Notes: generated by a model not told the origin, from the letters alone. 15,856 nucleotides of DNA from Flavobacterium sp. (GCA_030152225.1 JASLHL010000227.1:1-15856); one strand, 5' to 3'; shown: positions 1 through 7,666, numbered from the stretch's first letter. A program made the numbers and translations.

Positions 1-559
1 TACAGAGCTTAATAATTAGTTCTATTTCTTGCTTAAACAATAAAACAGATCCCCCCATAACACCTAGTTTTGGCATTTCTTTTAAAATCATTTCTAAAGC
101 CCTGTCTACATCTATTGTAAAACCATCATCAAAAACAGGAACATTTAAAACTTGAAGTTTAAACATTCTTTTTGGAGTTCCTCCACTCATACTAATATGC
201 CCCCCATTCTTGATCGAAAAAGACATGATTTTGTCATTAGGATTAGTAAAAGCTGTATAAACAATCATATTAGCATGCGTACCTGATATAGGCCTCAAAT
301 CCACAAAATCACAATTAAACATCTCCTTAACAATACTTATCCCAATTCGCTCAATCTCATCATAATATTTGATTCCAGGAAAAATTCTTTCATCTAGCCA
401 CCCTTCTGCAACTCTATTACCTAAATCTGATACTAAACAATTTTTAGCTAATGGACTAAGTAAATTTTCACTTGCGATAAGATTGATTGTTTCAGACATC
501 CATTTTTCATGATCACTCAACAATTTTATAGTTTTGTTGATTAAATTAATTTCTTTCAT
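1..559 (-). CDS. SHMT-like PLP-dependent enzyme, partial (C-terminus beyond the left edge)
   Basis: The minus-strand frame from ATG at 559 gives 186 residues and runs off the window. It aligns along its length with the N-terminal part of serine hydroxymethyltransferase (fold-type I PLP enzymes that move one-carbon or aldehyde units on and off glycine-type carbanions). Visible landmarks are LIASEN (27-32), the AEG glutamate E52 (E. coli E57), SGTHAN (92-97) and GGH with the PLP-stacking histidine H121 (E. coli H126). It is not a canonical GlyA: the E. coli Y55 and Y65 positions are V50 and F60, and the usual QPHSG is RPISG (89-93). The PLP-binding lysine lies outside the window. Codon use is very AT-rich. 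It lies 46 bp downstream of the ATP-grasp gene on the same strand with no terminator between, so an operon is likely. SHMT fold and PLP use are well supported. The reaction is unknown; an SHMT-like aldolase, transaldolase or alpha-methylserine-type activity is possible. Confidence 0.85.
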   Translation of the reverse strand, partial: MKEINLINKTIKLLSDHEKWMSETINLIASENLLSPLAKNCLVSDLGNRVAEGWLDERIFPGIKYYDEIERIGISIVKEMFNCDFVDLRPISGTHANMIVYTAFTNPNDKIMSFSIKNGGHISMSGGTPKRMFKLQVLNVPVFDDGFTIDVDRALEMILKEMPKLGVMGGSVLLFKQEIELIIKLC

Positions 560-605
560 ATTGATTTTATCATAATAAATTATTTTTACTTTTTAAATAC
601 TCAAA

Positions 606-1547
606 TTAAATTAATGAATCCAGGATTTCATCTCGAGAAATACCTACCTCTAAACACAATTGAGGGAAAATAGAATTAGATAGCAATCCTGGGAGTAAGT
701 TGATTTCTAAAACATAAATATTATGTTCTCTATCTATAAGAAAATCAGTTCTTGAAAAATTTTTACATTTAAATGCTTTATGTAAAGTAGAGGCAATACT
801 TTGCATTTTTTTATAATCCTCAACAGTTATATCTGAAATAATTTCTTTTTCATTTAATCCCTCAACTTTACACTCATAGGAAAAAAATTCAGTAAACGTA
901 GTTGTCTTGCAAATAGGTAATTGAATACTATAATTTTTTCCTTCAAAAACACCAGTTGTATATTCAGTATTATCATTATCTATTAATTCTTCAAGAAGAA
1001 AATCACTATTATACTTTTCTTTAAAACTATTAATACACGAATAATATTCTTCTTGATTTCTTACAATTTTAACCCCAACGGAATCACCGAGTCTATTAGG
1101 CTTAATAATTATTTTTTTTCCTAATTTTTTTTCTACAATACCATATTTAGGAGCCTTTTTATTTTCAGACACATAAATATATTTAGGAGTTTTAATACCA
1201 AGAGAGTTGAAAATAATCTTCGCTAAATGCTTATTTGAAGCCCAAAGGGAAGATGTAGGTCCTGACCCAGAATACTTTATCCTATTAAGATCTAAGAATC
1301 CTTGTATAAAACCGAATTCACTATAAATATCTTGATTAATGGAAAAATCAGAAGGAGTAAAAATAACAGCCGAAGGATTAAGCTCAAGCAGTTCCGCAAA
1401 AAATGAATTAGAAGAATCTAATTTTAATATATGTGTTTCCCATCCTTTTTTGTTATATGACCAACAGATTTCATCATAAAACTTTTGCTCTTTTTGATTT
1501 CCCAAAATCACAATTAAACCTTTATTCTTTTTCATAATAAATTTCAT
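606..1547 (-). CDS. D-alanine-D-alanine ligase-like ATP-grasp enzyme
   Basis: The 313-residue protein has the Ddl layout. It shows KYSGSG (91-96), the ATP-binding strand and loop IIKPNRLGDSVGV (147-159), the EE pair at 186-187, SYECK (223-227, matching FYDYEAK of Ddl), RTDF (266-269, Mg ligand D268) and EINLLPG (281-287, Mg ligands E281 and N283), then S292 in the SNSIFP segment. ATP-grasp ligases of this type activate a carboxylate as an acyl phosphate and join it to an amine. The N-terminal half is unusual: the HGxxGEDG segment of Ddl reads as FTPSDFSINQD (63-73), and the GGxSxExEVS substrate loop is not recognisable, so the first-substrate pocket probably differs from D-alanine. Start choice between M1 and M5 is open. 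The gene is AT-rich and heads a likely two-gene operon with the SHMT-like gene. A dipeptide or amino-acid amide ligase is inferred; a resistance-type Ddl (VanA-like) is an alternative. Confidence 0.85.
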   Translation of the reverse strand: MKFIMKKNKGLIVILGNQKEQKFYDEICWSYNKKGWETHILKLDSSNSFFAELLELNPSAVIFTPSDFSINQDIYSEFGFIQGFLDLNRIKYSGSGPTSSLWASNKHLAKIIFNSLGIKTPKYIYVSENKKAPKYGIVEKKLGKKIIIKPNRLGDSVGVKIVRNQEEYYSCINSFKEKYNSDFLLEELIDNDNTEYTTGVFEGKNYSIQLPICKTTTFTEFFSYECKVEGLNEKEIISDITVEDYKKMQSIASTLHKAFKCKNFSRTDFLIDREHNIYVLEINLLPGLLSNSIFPQLCLEVGISRDEILDSLI

Positions 1548-1982
1548 TTTACTTCACTATATTCAATTTTTTATGAATTTTTAAGTAGAAATAGATTAAA
1601 AAAACCGACTAAAACAGCATTAGATGAGAACGTTTATATTGTACAAGTTCATCAAACGATACAGCATGGACTAACATCCTATCACAAATTTTAAAAACTC
1701 AAATAAAAACAACAATTAAATACAATTGAACAAATTAATCACAAAATCACTATCAATAATACAACAATACTAGATTAAACACGAATTATAATTAGAAATA
1801 ATAACGAATTAGACTACTATGGTTTGAATAGTGAATAATTCGAACCTAAACACATAATTAAAAAATGTAATACATCTTTTTTCATTAAAAGCTATTGAAC
1901 CATATTAATTAAACTATAGCTGATAAGAAAAAAAACAATCCTTTTACAACCTCCATCGACAGGGATATAAGTTTTCTTTGGA
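1548..1982. other. AT-rich intergenic region, upstream of the ATP-grasp gene
   Basis: No convincing coding frame on either strand. It should contain the minus-strand promoter of the ATP-grasp/SHMT pair, but no clean TAnnTTTG box with a TTG at about 20 bp was found on the minus strand; the closest are 1-base-off matches. One imperfect inverted repeat is listed separately. Confidence 0.6.
1821..1846. repeat. 9-bp imperfect inverted repeat
   Basis: GGTTTGAAT (1821-1829) and ATTCGAACC (1838-1846) flank AGTGAATA. Eight pairs are Watson-Crick and the odd one is a T/G wobble on the plus-strand RNA. No T-tract follows. The loop and right arm resemble the TAGTGAA heptamer that forms the array near 2127-2231. 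Function unknown. Confidence 0.5.
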
Positions 1983-2026
1983 GTGCGTCCATTGTGAGTC
2001 CATAATGACTCCATAGTGCGTCTATT
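1983..2026. repeat. Four tandem degenerate 11-bp repeats
   Basis: Consecutive units are GTGCGTCCATT, GTGAGTCCATA, ATGACTCCATA and GTGCGTCTATT, with common core GTCCAT or a close variant. The outer two differ at one base; the inner two are more diverged. The last unit also supplies the left arm of the hairpins at 2017-2062. It could be protein-binding DNA or a decayed short tandem repeat. Confidence 0.6.
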
Positions 2027-2062
2027 AAAAACAACGCATTTAATAGACTGGCTATAGACGCA
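2017..2062. repeat. Overlapping inverted repeats that can form alternative hairpins
   Basis: GTCTATTAAA (2020-2029) is perfectly inverted at 2039-2048 across a 9-base spacer. The overlapping TGCGTCTAT (2017-2025) is perfectly inverted at 2054-2062. The two hairpins share the same left arm and exclude each other. No T-run follows either, so this is not a standard terminator. Confidence 0.6.
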
Positions 2063-2126
2063 ACATGCACCTATACTAGTAACATATTAAAGAAAATAAG
2101 GTAAAGACTTACGCTGCGTTCTAAAC

Positions 2127-2231
<105 letters not shown>

Positions 2232-2254
2232 CTGATTAACCGTAAACTGTTAAC

Positions 2255-2283
2255 AAAAAAAAGGATGCCCTTTTGGGGCACCC
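2255..2283 (-). terminator. Rho-independent terminator of the lipoprotein gene
   Basis: Read on the minus strand, GGGTGCCC, loop CAAAA and GGGCATCC form an 8-bp stem (one G-U pair) followed by eight Ts (plus-strand A2255-2262). It begins 54 bp after the lipoprotein stop codon. It would be weaker on the plus strand, where the wobble becomes an A-C mismatch. Confidence 0.85.
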
Positions 2284-2337
2284 TCTTCCTTTTTATTGTA
2301 AAAAAAATTTACTTCTGTTTTAAAAAAAATCTTTTTC

Positions 2338-2715
2338 TTATTTGGTAACACTAGCTACTAAAATATCTCCTTCTGATTTTGAGGTTTCGATTACTTTTCC
2401 GTCTTTAATAATTTCCAACGTTAAAAGTCCTTTTTTATCCTCGCCATCAATGGTACTTCCCGTAACAGAAACTGCTACTACTTTCTTTCCTGAAAACGAT
2501 TTAGACCATTCTTTTTTCCCCAAATCCGCAATTGATTCTGTTGATCCACCTTCTACAACAACGATATTGTGAATTACCGCATTGCCTGATGTTTTAGCAA
2601 CAATTTCATATCCACTATCACTTGAAGAGCTATCATCACTACTGCATGAAGATGCGCCCATAGCTACTACTGCACATATAAGTGCAACTTTAATTTTTTT
2701 CAACATAATTAGCAT
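2338..2715 (-). CDS. Small lipoprotein with an MmpS-like beta domain
   Basis: The 125-residue protein starts with a lipoprotein signal peptide: KK, a hydrophobic stretch and lipobox GASSC with the acylated cysteine at C24. A Ser/Asp-rich linker (SSDDSSSSDS) follows, then a domain of about 90 residues. That domain recalls the beta-sandwich of MmpS-type proteins: a Tyr-Glu-Ile strand, a WSKSF segment in the middle, and a C-terminal strand pair around IIKDGKVIETS ending in VAS. The resemblance is by eye and moderate. The SSDDSS run right after the cysteine fits the acidic export signal reported for surface lipoproteins of Bacteroidota, but that location is inferred. Starts at M1 (2715) or M4 (2706) are both possible; M4 leaves a more usual leader after the predicted promoter. 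It appears single-gene, with its own promoter and terminator. Function unknown. Confidence 0.85.
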   Translation of the reverse strand: MLIMLKKIKVALICAVVAMGASSCSSDDSSSSDSGYEIVAKTSGNAVIHNIVVVEGGSTESIADLGKKEWSKSFSGKKVVAVSVTGSTIDGEDKKGLLTLEIIKDGKVIETSKSEGDILVASVTK

Positions 2716-2732
2716 TTTTGAGTTTTACGACA

Positions 2733-2763
2733 CAAATAAAATACGTATCTGAGATATTTACAA
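2733..2763 (-). promoter_or_regulatory. Predicted promoter of the lipoprotein gene
   Basis: On the minus strand, TTG (2763-2761), a 20-bp spacer and TTTATTTG (2740-2733) match the Bacteroidota TTG/TAnnTTTG pattern with one mismatch. Transcription would begin near 2726. Confidence 0.5.
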
Positions 2764-3171
2764 CTAATTTAATCCAATCGGAAAAACTACATCAATTTGT
2801 GTATTTTTTCCACAAAAAGAAGCAGTTAATCTCAAAAACCGTACAATTACTAGCTTCTTTCTTCATTCGAAGTCATAAAAATCCAAGCCCTCAAAAAACA
2901 ACATTTTATAAATAATTCATTGTCAAAAAGTTAAAAATACAAACAACAAATTTATTTCATTTAGTATTCCACAGTCAGATTTCCGCTAAAAAAGATAAAA
3001 TGTATCGCTCTTGTGTTTCAAATCCACCTAATAAAAGTAAAAAGCGGTATTGTTTTTCTCTTTTTTTGGGCTGAAGAGTAGAAAAAAAGGAGATTCTTGT
3101 TTCGAAAATTTGCTTGCCGTTAAAAAAAACAAAACAGAATAGAACATAAGTGTTAGAATGATATTTTTTCA
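2764..3171. other. Intergenic region between divergent lipoprotein and pdhB genes
   Basis: Very AT-rich with several homopolymer A and T runs. Open frames on both strands (about 65 and 84 codons) lack recognisable protein features and are judged spurious. No structured RNA was recognised. Confidence 0.6.
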
Positions 3172-3179
3172 TACTTTTG
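3172..3179 (+). promoter_or_regulatory. Predicted -7 box of the pdhB promoter
   Basis: TACTTTTG matches TAnnTTTG exactly and lies 35 bp before the pdhB start codon. No clear TTG -33 element is present at about 20 bp upstream. Confidence 0.55.
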
Positions 3180-3214
3180 TGACTATTGAATAATTTTACG
3201 GAAAATAAGAACTT

Positions 3215-4192
3215 ATGAGAACGATTCAATTTAGAGAGGCCGTATGTGAAGCTATGAGCGAAGAAATGCGTCGCGATGAAACCATATATTTAATTGGAGA
3301 AGAAGTAGCTGAATATAATGGTGCATATAAAGCTTCAAAAGGTATGTTGGACGAATTCGGTCCTAAACGCGTAATTGACGCTCCTATTGCAGAACTTGGT
3401 TTTGCGGGAATTGCTGTTGGTTCTGCCATGAATGGAAACCGTCCGATTGTTGAATTTATGACATTCAACTTCTCTTTAGTAGGAATCGACCAAATTATAA
3501 ACAACGCAGCTAAAATGCGTCAGATGTCAGGTGGTCAATTCAACATTCCAATTGTATTTCGCGGACCAACTGCTTCAGCTGGACAATTAGGTGCTACGCA
3601 CTCACAAGCCTTTGAAAATTGGTTTGCTAACGTACCAGGTTTAAAAGTGGTAGTTCCATCTACTCCCTATGACGCAAAAGGATTATTGAAATCGGCGATT
3701 CGCGACAATGACCCTGTTATTTTCATGGAGTCAGAGCAAATGTATGGCGATAAAGGAGAAGTACCAGAGGGAGAATACACGCTACCTATTGGAGTAGCTG
3801 ATATTAAAAGAGAAGGAAAAGACGTAACGATTGTTTCGTTTGGTAAAATTATCAAAGAAGCATTAAAAGCGGCTGAAGAATTAGAAAAAGAGGGAATCTC
3901 TTGTGAGGTAATTGACTTGCGTACGGTTCGTCCAATGGATCAAGAAGCGATCTTAACTTCAGTAAAGAAAACCAACCGTTTGGTTATTTTAGAAGAGGCT
4001 TGGCCATTTGGAAGTGTATCTTCAGAGATCACGTACTTAGTTCAAGAACAAGCATTCGATCACTTAGATGCTCCGATTCAAAGAATTACTACAGCAGATA
4101 CACCTGCACCTTATTCACCCGTATTACTAGAGCAATGGTTACCCAATGCAAATGATGTAATCAAGGCAGTGAAAAAAGTACTATACAGATAA
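3215..4192 (+). CDS. pdhB: Pyruvate dehydrogenase E1 component, beta subunit
   Basis: The 325-residue protein is the beta chain of the heterotetrameric E1 enzyme, which decarboxylates pyruvate with thiamine diphosphate and passes the acetyl group to E2 lipoamide, feeding acetyl-CoA to the citric acid cycle. The length is normal for the family. The transketolase-like pyrimidine-binding domain covers about residues 4-180, with the cofactor-activating glutamate E60 in APIAELGFAG and the conserved GPTASAGQLGATHSQ segment. The C-terminal transketolase domain covers about 195-318 with the typical DLRTVRPMD and EEAWPFG segments. The segment EYNGAYKASKGM points to pyruvate rather than branched-chain substrates. 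It stands alone: no pdhA (E1 alpha) or E2 gene adjoins it, so its partners must be encoded elsewhere. A strong terminator follows. Confidence 0.95.
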   Translation: MRTIQFREAVCEAMSEEMRRDETIYLIGEEVAEYNGAYKASKGMLDEFGPKRVIDAPIAELGFAGIAVGSAMNGNRPIVEFMTFNFSLVGIDQIINNAAKMRQMSGGQFNIPIVFRGPTASAGQLGATHSQAFENWFANVPGLKVVVPSTPYDAKGLLKSAIRDNDPVIFMESEQMYGDKGEVPEGEYTLPIGVADIKREGKDVTIVSFGKIIKEALKAAEELEKEGISCEVIDLRTVRPMDQEAILTSVKKTNRLVILEEAWPFGSVSSEITYLVQEQAFDHLDAPIQRITTADTPAPYSPVLLEQWLPNANDVIKAVKKVLYR

Positions 4193-4216
4193 ACTTTTTT
4201 AAGTAAAAAAAAATTG

Positions 4217-4224
4217 TATATTTG
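4217..4224 (+). promoter_or_regulatory. Predicted -7 box for the DUF5686 gene
   Basis: TATATTTG is an exact TAnnTTTG match, 59 bp before the start codon at 4283. Initiation 5-7 bp downstream would fall at 4229-4231, the first base of the pdhB terminator stem, so the new transcript would begin with that hairpin. No clear -33 TTG was found. Confidence 0.55.
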
Positions 4225-4229
4225 AATTA

Positions 4230-4260
4230 CTCCATCTTATTTTTTAGGATGGAGTTTTTT
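4230..4260 (+). terminator. Rho-independent terminator of pdhB
   Basis: CTCCATCTT (4230-4238) pairs with AGGATGGAG (4246-4254), nine pairs including one G-U, around a T-rich loop, followed by six Ts. It lies 38 bp after the pdhB stop. Confidence 0.85.
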
Positions 4261-4282
4261 GTATTTATGCCTAATATTGACT

Positions 4283-6775
4283 ATGAAAAAAAAGATATTA
4301 TTTTACCTAATCCCCTTTTTATTTGCTCATTTTCAGAGCTTTGCGCAAACAAAAGTAAGTGGTAAAATTAACGACTCTAACAATGTAGAGGTATCCTATG
4401 CAAGCGTTTATTTCAAGAATTCTACGCAAGGAGTCATTGCAAATGAGCTTGGAAAGTTCTATTTGGAAACTGATAAAAACTACGATACGTTGGTCGTGTC
4501 TTTCGTTGGCTATAAGACAGCTCACATTCCGCTAAAAAATCGCAGTAACCTTGATTTAACCATCACATTACAAGAGGATAATATGTTGGAAGAAGTCCGT
4601 ATTTACACAGGAAAAACCTCCAAGAAAAACAACCCTGCCCTGGATATTTTAAGAAAAATATGGGAGCGCAAGCGCAAAAATGGCTTGTATATGTTCGACC
4701 AATACGAATTTGATAAATACGAAAAAATCGAATTCGACTTGAACTCCATCGACAGTGCTTATCGCAAAAGCAAAATTTTTAGGGGCATGGAATTTATCTT
4801 TGATCAAGTAGATACCAACCGCATCACAGGTAAAACCTATCTTCCTATCTTTATCAATGAAAATATTGGACAGGTATATGGCGATAATCTCGACAACAAA
4901 AAAATAGAAAAAACCCTGGGTAACAAAAACTCAGGATTTGATACCAACCAACACATCATTGAGTTTGTAAAAGATTTATATGCTGACTATAATATTTACA
5001 ACAACTACATCAAGATCTTCGACAAAGACTTCGTCAGTCCTTTGTCGAGAACGGGAATAAACGTATACAACTACGTCTTAGCAGATAGTGCCTTTATTGA
5101 CAATAAATGGTGCTACAATATTGTGTATTACCCTAGACGAAAAGGAGAGCTTACCTTTAAAGGAGACTTTTGGGTGAATGACTCGACCTTTGCCATCAAG
5201 AAAATCAACATGGAAGCCAGTCGAGATGCCAACATCAACTGGATCAAAGAAATCTATATTGAACAAGAATTCGACGTCTTGAATGACTCCGTTTTCTTGC
5301 TGACACGCGATCATTTCATGTCTGACTTTGCTCTTTCTAAAAAGGAAAAGTCAAAAGGTATTTATGGAAAGCGAACCACCATTTACCAAAACCACCAATT
5401 CAACATCAAACACCCTGAGGATTTTTATCGTGCAGATGTAAACCAATATGACGAATCGATTTACAATCGCTCGGATGAATTCTGGCAAAACTACCGCTTT
5501 GAATCCCTGAGTAAAGATGAATATGGTATTTATAAAATGTTAGATACCTTGAAAACCGTACCCAAATTCAGGTTTTTATTTAATTTCACCTCTACAATTG
5601 CGAGTAATTACTACAATATTCCGAAGTATAAATTAGACTATGGTCCAATTTTCTCAACCTTTGGCTATAACGATATTGAAGGCTTGCGCATGCGTGCAGG
5701 AGGTAGAACCTATTTTGGTCCGAATGACAAATGGAGACTTGAAGGTTATGGAGCTTATGGCTTTAAAGACAATAAATTCAAATACGGAATGAGTGGAAGA
5801 CTCATCCTACACAGTCCTTCTCGTTTTATTCTCTTTGGAGGAAATCGCCGAGATGTAGAGCAAATTGGGGTAAGCTTAACGGAGACCAATGACGTATTAG
5901 GACGAAGTTTTGCATCGAGTTCTCTTTTTGCTAGTGGCGATAACTCTAAACTAACCGATATTAATTTATCAACTGTTGGATTAGAAATTGAACCCGTTAA
6001 AAACTTGCGCTTTTTAACGACCTTCAGTTACCGTACCTTAAAACCAGCATCGGAACTCTTTAATCTCGATTACTATATCGACAAAGAACGTACGATGATT
6101 TCCAATGAAACCAAGCAATCGGAAATTGAAATGGCCATTGACTATACCCCTGGAAAAAGAACCATTGGTTATGGGGTAGATCGAAATGAAATTGACAAGA
6201 AATACTTAAAATTATACCTGCGTTATAGTCACGGATTCAAAGGGGCTTTCGACAGTAATTTCCAGTATGATAAAGTTCAACTCTATGCGAGAAAACCAAT
6301 TTTACTCGGTGGTTTTGGAACATTCACCACCACCTTTGAAGCGGGAAAAACGTTTGGTGAGGTACCGTTAGGTCTATTGAGCGTTGTTCCAGGTAACCAA
6401 TCGTGGTTTAACATTGAGAATACATTTGCTAACTTGAATTACTATGAGTTTGTCACCAATGAATATGCGTCTATTCACTTAGAGCACAATTTTGGTGGGC
6501 GATTGCTATCGAGAATTCCTTGGTTTAGAGACCTAAACCTCCGAGAAATCGTTGGTTTTAGAGGAATTTACGGAAAGATCTCTCAAGAAAATATCGACTT
6601 GAATGCTTCTCAATTGGTATATAAAGCACCTGAAGATTTTTATTACGAATACTACGTTGGAGTTGGAAACATATTTAAGGTATTTCGACTTGACTTAAGC
6701 TGGAGAGGAAATTACTTGGATATGCCAGATGCTAGAAAATTTGCGATACGAGGCTCATTTGCAATTTATTTCTAA
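4283..6775 (+). CDS. DUF5686 / carboxypeptidase-regulatory-like outer-membrane protein
   Basis: From ATG 4283 the product has 830 residues. A longer frame from TTG 4259 is rejected because it starts inside the terminator T-run and puts extra residues ahead of a clean signal peptide (KKK, hydrophobic core, cleavage near SFA/Q at residue 21). Residues about 24-100 form a CarboxypepD_reg-like beta domain (KVSGKI at the start, then ANELGKFYL and VVSFVGYKT). After this comes the DUF5686 hallmark NPALDILRKIWERKRKN. The remainder is rich in alternating and aromatic residues and ends in SFAIYF with a terminal Phe, as in outer-membrane beta-barrels. The architecture resembles TonB-dependent transporters but without a plug domain. 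DUF5686 proteins are common in Bacteroidota; their role is not established. It is probably transcribed alone from the promoter near 4217. Confidence 0.9.
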   Translation: MKKKILFYLIPFLFAHFQSFAQTKVSGKINDSNNVEVSYASVYFKNSTQGVIANELGKFYLETDKNYDTLVVSFVGYKTAHIPLKNRSNLDLTITLQEDNMLEEVRIYTGKTSKKNNPALDILRKIWERKRKNGLYMFDQYEFDKYEKIEFDLNSIDSAYRKSKIFRGMEFIFDQVDTNRITGKTYLPIFINENIGQVYGDNLDNKKIEKTLGNKNSGFDTNQHIIEFVKDLYADYNIYNNYIKIFDKDFVSPLSRTGINVYNYVLADSAFIDNKWCYNIVYYPRRKGELTFKGDFWVNDSTFAIKKINMEASRDANINWIKEIYIEQEFDVLNDSVFLLTRDHFMSDFALSKKEKSKGIYGKRTTIYQNHQFNIKHPEDFYRADVNQYDESIYNRSDEFWQNYRFESLSKDEYGIYKMLDTLKTVPKFRFLFNFTSTIASNYYNIPKYKLDYGPIFSTFGYNDIEGLRMRAGGRTYFGPNDKWRLEGYGAYGFKDNKFKYGMSGRLILHSPSRFILFGGNRRDVEQIGVSLTETNDVLGRSFASSSLFASGDNSKLTDINLSTVGLEIEPVKNLRFLTTFSYRTLKPASELFNLDYYIDKERTMISNETKQSEIEMAIDYTPGKRTIGYGVDRNEIDKKYLKLYLRYSHGFKGAFDSNFQYDKVQLYARKPILLGGFGTFTTTFEAGKTFGEVPLGLLSVVPGNQSWFNIENTFANLNYYEFVTNEYASIHLEHNFGGRLLSRIPWFRDLNLREIVGFRGIYGKISQENIDLNASQLVYKAPEDFYYEYYVGVGNIFKVFRLDLSWRGNYLDMPDARKFAIRGSFAIYF

Positions 6776-6790
6776 TAATAAAGATAAAAC

Positions 6791-6821
6791 TTGCTAAAAC
6801 GCACGAATTGAAGTATTTTTG
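6791..6821 (+). promoter_or_regulatory. Predicted promoter of ppa
   Basis: TTG (6791-6793), a 20-bp spacer and TATTTTTG (6814-6821) match both Bacteroidota promoter elements exactly. Transcription would start near 6828, giving a leader of about 28 bases. Confidence 0.75.
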
Positions 6822-6855
6822 CACCCATTATTAAGTTATTTGATTATAAAAATAA

Positions 6856-7389
6856 ATGAATATGAGTACATTCGAAACTTTTGACGCCTTTGTTGAAATT
6901 CCAGCTGGTAGCAGAAATAAATATGAATATGATTTCGATTTAAAACGATTGAGATTCGACCGTTTACTTTACTCAAACATGAGATACCCTGCGGACTATG
7001 GTTTCATTCCTGAAACATTAGCTTTAGATGGTGATCCACTTGACGTATTAGTATTGTTTACTGAACCATCTCTTCCAGGAATGGTTGTAGAAGTAAAACC
7101 TGTAGGTATTTTCTACATGGCGGATGATAAAGGACAAGATGAAAAAATTCTTTGTGTTCCTGTTTCTGATCCATTGATGAACAAATTAAACGACATCAAC
7201 GATGTGAACGAACACTTCAAAAAAGAAGTAGAGCATTTCTTCCAAGTTTACAAAGACTTAGAAAACAAACAAGTGACTACAAACGGTTTTGGAGATAAAG
7301 CTGCTGCAATCCAAATGATCAAAGAATGTAAAGAACGCTTTGATAACTTAGAAAATAAAGCAGAAGGTTTATTCAGCATTCGCTACTAA
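6856..7389 (+). CDS. ppa: Family I inorganic pyrophosphatase
   Basis: This cytoplasmic enzyme hydrolyses pyrophosphate to two phosphates with Mg2+, pulling nucleic-acid and activation reactions forward. The 177 residues match the usual length of bacterial family I enzymes. The signature DGDPLD is at 58-63 (metal-binding aspartates D58, D60, D63). Other family segments are EIPAGSRNKYEYD (14-26), YPADYGFIPET (44-54) and the later KDLENKQVTTNGFGDKAAA stretch, which holds the Lys-Asp pair and active-site region. ATG 6856 and ATG 6862 (M3) are both plausible starts. It has its own promoter and a strong terminator, so it is a single-gene unit. Confidence 0.96.
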   Translation: MNMSTFETFDAFVEIPAGSRNKYEYDFDLKRLRFDRLLYSNMRYPADYGFIPETLALDGDPLDVLVLFTEPSLPGMVVEVKPVGIFYMADDKGQDEKILCVPVSDPLMNKLNDINDVNEHFKKEVEHFFQVYKDLENKQVTTNGFGDKAAAIQMIKECKERFDNLENKAEGLFSIRY

Positions 7390-7417
7390 GCAGCTAGTAA
7401 ATCATCTAGTATACGAT

Positions 7418-7449
7418 AAAAAAGCCACCTCACCACGAGGTGGCTTTTT
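7418..7449 (+). terminator. Rho-independent terminator of ppa
   Basis: GCCACCTC (7424-7431), loop ACCAC and GAGGTGGC (7437-7444) form a perfect 8-bp stem followed by TTTTTCTTTT. An A-run precedes the stem, so it may also work on the other strand. Confidence 0.92.
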
Positions 7450-7666
7450 CTTTTACTCCACGCCCATCCTCTTGAGAAGCGATTCTACTAAGCTCAATTC
7501 CCTCCACTTTCTTAGTTCAGCCAATCGTCTTGACGTTTTCATTTTCCCCAACAAAAAGCATTTAAAAGATATAGTTTACAAACAAAAAACCCTTTTTACG
7601 TATATTATTGCTAAAAAATAATTGAATTTAATTTAAAATCATTATTTTCAATTCAAATTAAATCAC

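Noticed and set aside
2718..3229. Open frames on both strands between the lipoprotein gene and pdhB
   Set aside because: Composition is that of AT-rich non-coding DNA, no domain is seen, and they overlap predicted promoters.
4259..4282. Upstream TTG start extending the DUF5686 protein by 8 residues
   Set aside because: It starts in the terminator T-run; the ATG at 4283 gives a normal signal peptide.
7621..7653. Inverted repeat TTGAATT/AATTCAA upstream of the symporter gene
   Set aside because: Only 7 AT-rich pairs around a long loop; expected by chance in such AT-rich DNA.
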